Both the position numbers and the translations under genes were made by a program. From Kibdelosporangium aridum (lineage in GTDB: Bacteria > Actinomycetota > Actinomycetes > Mycobacteriales > Pseudonocardiaceae): a stretch of 64,000 bases of DNA. The notes beneath the pieces were generated by a model. That model had not been told where the DNA came from and did not search any database. It was given only the letters and a program-made list of their open reading frames with translations. Positions 60,921 through 64,000 of the stretch are shown piece by piece; the stretch's first letter is position 1; each line of letters begins with the position of its first letter. The stretch covers positions 62,001 to 126,000 of the forward strand of contig NZ_FWXV01000010.1 in NCBI RefSeq assembly GCF_900176515.1. The letters are read 5' to 3'.

Positions 60921-62254
60921 GACAGGACCTCCTGGAAAGCCGCGTCGAGGATGTCCAGGCCTTCGGTGAGCAGGTCGGCACCGATGACCAGCGGTGGCAG
61001 GAACCGCAGGACGTTGCCTAAGGTGCCAGCCGTCAACGTGATCAGCCCGGCTCGGTGGCAAGCCGCGGACACGGCACCGGCCAAAACCGGTGTGGGTTCG
61101 GCGAATTCGACGGCCAACATGGCGCCCCGGCCACGGACTTCGCCGACCTGGCCGAATTTCGCAGCCAGGGCCTCCAGCCTCGGCCGCATGGTCGATTCGA
61201 TCTGCCGCGCAGCGCCGCACAGGTCCTCGGCCTGCATGGTGTCGATCGCTGCGAGGGCCGCGGCGCACGCGATCGGGTTGCCGCCGTACGTCCCGCCGAG
61301 TCCGCCGACGTGCACCGAATCCATGATCTCGGCGCGACCGGTGACCGTGGCCAGTGGCAGGCCGCCCGCGATGCCCTTCGCGGTGGTGATCAGGTCGGGC
61401 ACGATGCCCTCGTGAGTCGAGGCGAACCAGTCGCCGGTCCGGCAGAAACCGGTCTGGATCTCGTCGACGATCAGCAGGATCCCCTCGGCCGCGCACCACT
61501 GCGCGACTCGGTGCAGGAATCCCGGTGCAGGCACGATGAATCCGCCTTCGCCCTGGATCGGCTCGACGATGACCGCGGCGATGTTGTCCGACCCGACCTG
61601 CACGCGGACTGTGGTCGTAAACGCCTCAAACGCCTCGTCAGCGCAGGTGGCGCTGCCGGACGGCCACCGGTACGGATAAGCCATCGGCACCCGGTGCACG
61701 TCACCTGCGAACGGCCCGAACCGGTGCTTGTAGGGCATGTTCTTCGCGGTCAGCGCCATGGTCAGGTTGGTGCGCCCGTGATACGCGTGGTCGAACGCGA
61801 CGACGGCCGAGCGGCCGGTGTGGTGGCGCGCGATCTTCACCGCGTTCTCCACGGCCTCGGCGCCGGAGTTGAACAGCGCTGTGCGCTTCTCATGGTGGCC
61901 GGGTGTGAGCTGGTTCAGCCGCTCGGCCACGGCGACGTAGCCCTCGTACGGCGTGATCATGAAGCAGGTGTGCGTGAAGTCGGCCACCTGAGCGCGGACG
62001 GCGTCGACGACTCGCGGCGCGGAGTTGCCTACGTTCGTCACTGCGATGCCGGAACCGAAGTCGATCAGCTGGTTGCCGTCGACGTCCACGACGATGCCGC
62101 CGCCAGCCCGCACGACATACGCGGGAAGGGTCGTACCGACGCCGGGCGCAACCGCCGCCACCTTGCGGGCGTGCAGCTCACGCGAGCGCGGGCCGGGGAT
62201 CTCCGTGCGCAGGACGCGCCGTTGCTCGACGCCTTGCGAGGTACCGGTGGTCAT
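60917..62254 (-). CDS. gabT: 4-aminobutyrate (GABA) aminotransferase
   Basis: A 445-residue class III aminotransferase. PLP-lysine in LITTAKGIAGGLPLATV, cofactor motifs NSGAEAVENAVKIARHHTGR and VIVEPIQGEGGFIVP, and IVDEIQTGFCRTG. It transfers the GABA amino group to 2-oxoglutarate, giving succinate semialdehyde for GabD. A 20-bp tandem repeat lies 33-72 bp upstream, between it and the PucR-type regulator. Confidence 0.93.
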   Translation of the reverse strand: MTTGTSQGVEQRRVLRTEIPGPRSRELHARKVAAVAPGVGTTLPAYVVRAGGGIVVDVDGNQLIDFGSGIAVTNVGNSAPRVVDAVRAQVADFTHTCFMITPYEGYVAVAERLNQLTPGHHEKRTALFNSGAEAVENAVKIARHHTGRSAVVAFDHAYHGRTNLTMALTAKNMPYKHRFGPFAGDVHRVPMAYPYRWPSGSATCADEAFEAFTTTVRVQVGSDNIAAVIVEPIQGEGGFIVPAPGFLHRVAQWCAAEGILLIVDEIQTGFCRTGDWFASTHEGIVPDLITTAKGIAGGLPLATVTGRAEIMDSVHVGGLGGTYGGNPIACAAALAAIDTMQAEDLCGAARQIESTMRPRLEALAAKFGQVGEVRGRGAMLAVEFAEPTPVLAGAVSAACHRAGLITLTAGTLGNVLRFLPPLVIGADLLTEGLDILDAAFQEVLS

Positions 62255-62286
62255 ACCGGAAGTACACCCGCTGACCTGCGGATCCG

Positions 62287-62326
62287 TCAGTTGTACAAAT
62301 GTAGTATCAGTTGTCCAAATGTAGTG
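62287..62326. repeat. 20-bp tandem repeat between pucR-type gene and gabT
   Basis: 62287-62306 and 62307-62326 match at 18 of 20 positions (TCAGTTGTACAAATGTAGTA and TCAGTTGTCCAAATGTAGTG). The second copy includes the last codons and stop of the regulator gene; the first includes the TTGTACAA palindrome. They lie just upstream of gabT and may be PucR-type operators. Confidence 0.8.
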
Positions 62327-63731
62327 CGACCCAGAGTTCGGCCCTGGTGCCGACCGCGTCGAGGCTGCGGCCGAGAAGTTCCTCGATCTTGTGCAGCCGG
62401 TACCGCAGCGTCTGCCGGTGGATCGCCAGCCGTGCGCTCGCCTCGGTCCAGTTCCCGTCGCACGCCAGGAAGGTCCGCAAAGTTCCCATCAGATCCAGGG
62501 ACGAGTCGTGGCCACGCAAAGGCGCCAGCAACGCGTCCGCGTACGCGCGGATCCCTGGCGTGTCCACATGCGACAACAAGCCGCTGTCGAGAAGGTCTGC
62601 GTTGGTGATGATCACCGGACCGTCTTCCGTCAGCGCACCGGACATACTCGCCACCTGCGCGAACCCTTCCGACGTTCGATCCAGCGGCACCGGGTCACTC
62701 ACGACCGCCCGCCCCTGCCCTTCCAGCACCTCAGCCAGTTGGCGAACCCCGTACCGCTCGAAAACGCACACCAGATAGCCGTCTCGTGGAATGCACAGCG
62801 CCTCAGGCATCGCCTGCTCCAGCTGAGCGGCAACATCTCCAGCCACCAGCGCCACCCTGACCGGCGGTTTGGGCAGCGCGACTCCGATCTCGACCGCGTC
62901 CTGGCTGCACCCGCGGACCAGAAACCGCGCAGCCGCTGACCGCAGGGTTTGCTCAACCCGCCGGACCGCGGTGGTCTGCTCGGCCTGGAACGCCAAAAGG
63001 CTCAGCGCCGTGCCGATGACGCTGTGCCCGTCCGCGCTCAACTTCGGCGTTCCGACCGCCAGATACCCGCCCATGTGCTCGATTGGGTGGACCGACGCCT
63101 GGACCTTGTCCGCCGACCACGAGATGGAGAACCGCCCGGCCGGCGTGACCCGGTCCAACTCGGCCCGCACCCGCTTCAGCTCCCGCCGCGCCTTGGCCGG
63201 AGCCGCAGCGACGAGGCGAAAGTCCTGGTCAACCACCATGGCCCAGCCGTTGAGCCACCGTGCGAGCCGTCGGACGATCTCGCCGGGAACGTCGGGCGCG
63301 GCCAGGCATCGGATCAGCGCGCGTTCGATCTCGGCGGTGGATCGCGCCTCACGGACCGCGGTGCGCGCCATGTCGTCGGCGACGAACTTGGTGATGTCCG
63401 AGAACCGGGTTTCCAGCGGCACTTCGACCAGCGGCATCTCCGCCTTCTGGCACGCCTTGACCAGCCCGGCCGGGACGGACGCGTGCGACAGTCCGACGCC
63501 GAACCCGATGCCGACCACTCCGGCCTGTTTGAGCCGTGACACGAAGTCGCTAGGTGGCCCCATTTGCAGGCCAGTGGTCAGCAGCAGCGTTTCCGCACGC
63601 AGAAACGGACCCGGGTCGGCCAGTTCGCTGACGTGCACCCAACCGATCGGGCGATTCACGACGTCTTCCCCAGCCAGCACACGCAATCCGAATTCGCGCT
63701 CACGGACAAGTGCGGCCAGAGTGAGTGTCAC
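62307..63731 (-). CDS. PucR/CdaR family transcriptional regulator (GABA operon)
   Basis: A 474-residue regulator with an N-terminal PucR domain (VLAGEDVVNRPIGWVHVSELADPGPFLRAETLLLTTG), a middle GGDEF-like fold region, and a C-terminal PucR-type HTH (TLRTFLACDGNWTEASARLAIHRQTLRYRLHKIEELLGRSL). It is the usual activator of GABA and related amine catabolism in actinobacteria. gabT starts 52 bp downstream in the same direction. Confidence 0.92.
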   Translation of the reverse strand: MTLTLAALVREREFGLRVLAGEDVVNRPIGWVHVSELADPGPFLRAETLLLTTGLQMGPPSDFVSRLKQAGVVGIGFGVGLSHASVPAGLVKACQKAEMPLVEVPLETRFSDITKFVADDMARTAVREARSTAEIERALIRCLAAPDVPGEIVRRLARWLNGWAMVVDQDFRLVAAAPAKARRELKRVRAELDRVTPAGRFSISWSADKVQASVHPIEHMGGYLAVGTPKLSADGHSVIGTALSLLAFQAEQTTAVRRVEQTLRSAAARFLVRGCSQDAVEIGVALPKPPVRVALVAGDVAAQLEQAMPEALCIPRDGYLVCVFERYGVRQLAEVLEGQGRAVVSDPVPLDRTSEGFAQVASMSGALTEDGPVIITNADLLDSGLLSHVDTPGIRAYADALLAPLRGHDSSLDLMGTLRTFLACDGNWTEASARLAIHRQTLRYRLHKIEELLGRSLDAVGTRAELWVALHLDN

Positions 63732-63811
63732 CGGGTCACTGTCGCACGCGGCGGCACGGACAACCGGAAAGGAACACCGAACGAGCGACGCACGAGACCA
63801 AAGGAGACGCG

Positions 63812-64000
63812 ATGTCCGAATCCGCGCACGACGCCGTCGTCGTCGGCTACGACGGCTCCCCTGCCGCGCGGCGGGCCGCGCATTGGGCGGCCAGGGAGGC
63901 CGCGACCCGGCGCAGGCGCCTGGTGATCGTGCACGCGTTCCGCTGGCCGTTGACCGAGCTGACCCAGTTGCGCACCGAGGCCCTGGTGCTGTCGGAGGAC
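63812..64000 (+). CDS. Universal stress protein, N-terminal part (continues beyond window)
   Basis: The first 63 residues, with AAGGAG six nt before the ATG. It begins MSESAHDAVVVGYDGSPAARRAAHWAAREA, the standard Usp start with the VVVGYDGS strand and ATP-loop region. It is divergent from the pucR-type gene; the rest lies outside the window. Confidence 0.88.
   Translation, partial: MSESAHDAVVVGYDGSPAARRAAHWAAREAATRRRRLVIVHAFRWPLTELTQLRTEALVLSED

Noticed and set aside
60921..61499. Upstream part of a 654-codon frame ending in gabD
   Set aside because: It is gabT read in another frame; the ATGA overlap at 60917-60920 gives the real gabD start.

Overview
The window is about 64 kb of high-GC DNA, with G or C in most third codon positions, GTG/TTG starts, AGGAGG-type ribosome sites and many ATGA/GTGA overlaps. 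Gene content (PucR, LuxR-type LAL and NarL-type regulators, DUF222 HNH protein, DUF5313 protein, branched-chain 2-oxoacid dehydrogenase, many secreted enzymes) points to a mycelial actinobacterium, most likely Pseudonocardiales. The genus cannot be fixed from sequence reading alone. No rRNA, tRNA, CRISPR, IS element or prophage was seen, so this looks like chromosomal backbone with accessory islets.

Layout. 0-9.7 kb: end of a sensor kinase; nucleotide pyrophosphatase-like enzyme; ATP-dependent DNA ligase; a tightly overlapping envelope-stress operon (OmpR-type regulator, kinase, lipoprotein, HlyD-like adaptor, MacB-type ATPase and permease); and a VOC protein followed by two CrcB fluoride channel subunits. 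9.7-14.5 kb: Gfo/Idh/MocA oxidoreductase, an unknown protein, a secreted tripeptidyl-aminopeptidase-like hydrolase, and a secreted CBM35-GH5 glycanase with two candidate sugar-response operators upstream. 15-20.9 kb: moaA-moaC, an MFS exporter, DinB protein, FAD oxidase, DUF5313 and HdeD-like membrane proteins. 20.9-25.2 kb: a five-gene cluster of NarL/DesK-type two-component proteins, including a sensor that lacks recognisable ATP-binding motifs.

25.4-34.9 kb: DeoR regulator with a DUF4406 protein; a SnoaL-like protein; a stand-alone PEP-synthase-type phosphohistidine protein overlapping a methyltransferase; a NarL regulator; a degenerate HNH protein; a lipoprotein; a large sensor kinase. 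A near-identical promoter box precedes two of these genes at identical spacing, and half of it recurs before the kinase. 34.9-43.9 kb: a phosphodiesterase, then what appears to be one amino-acid catabolic regulon: permease, Glu/Leu/Val-type dehydrogenase, TetR regulator, TPP-dependent decarboxylase, ADP-forming acyl-CoA synthetase and acyl-CoA dehydrogenase. Matching operator-like sequences lie in front of its promoters.

44-50 kb: two tandem large LuxR (LAL) ATPase regulators and a second SnoaL-like paralogue. 50-54.6 kb: an ABC-F ribosome-protection-type ATPase with a leader that could be an attenuator, then modABC for molybdate uptake, which fits the nearby molybdenum cofactor genes. 54.7-58.6 kb: bkdABC (E1 alpha, E1 beta, E2) divergent from an Lrp/AsnC regulator. 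58.6-64 kb: secreted trypsin-like protease; pucR-gabT-gabD for GABA catabolism, with a 20-bp tandem repeat between pucR and gabT; start of a universal stress protein gene.

The strongest candidates for something undescribed are the TetR amino-acid catabolic regulon (35.7-43.9 kb) and the box-linked SnoaL / phosphohistidine protein / methyltransferase group (26.6-29.8 kb).
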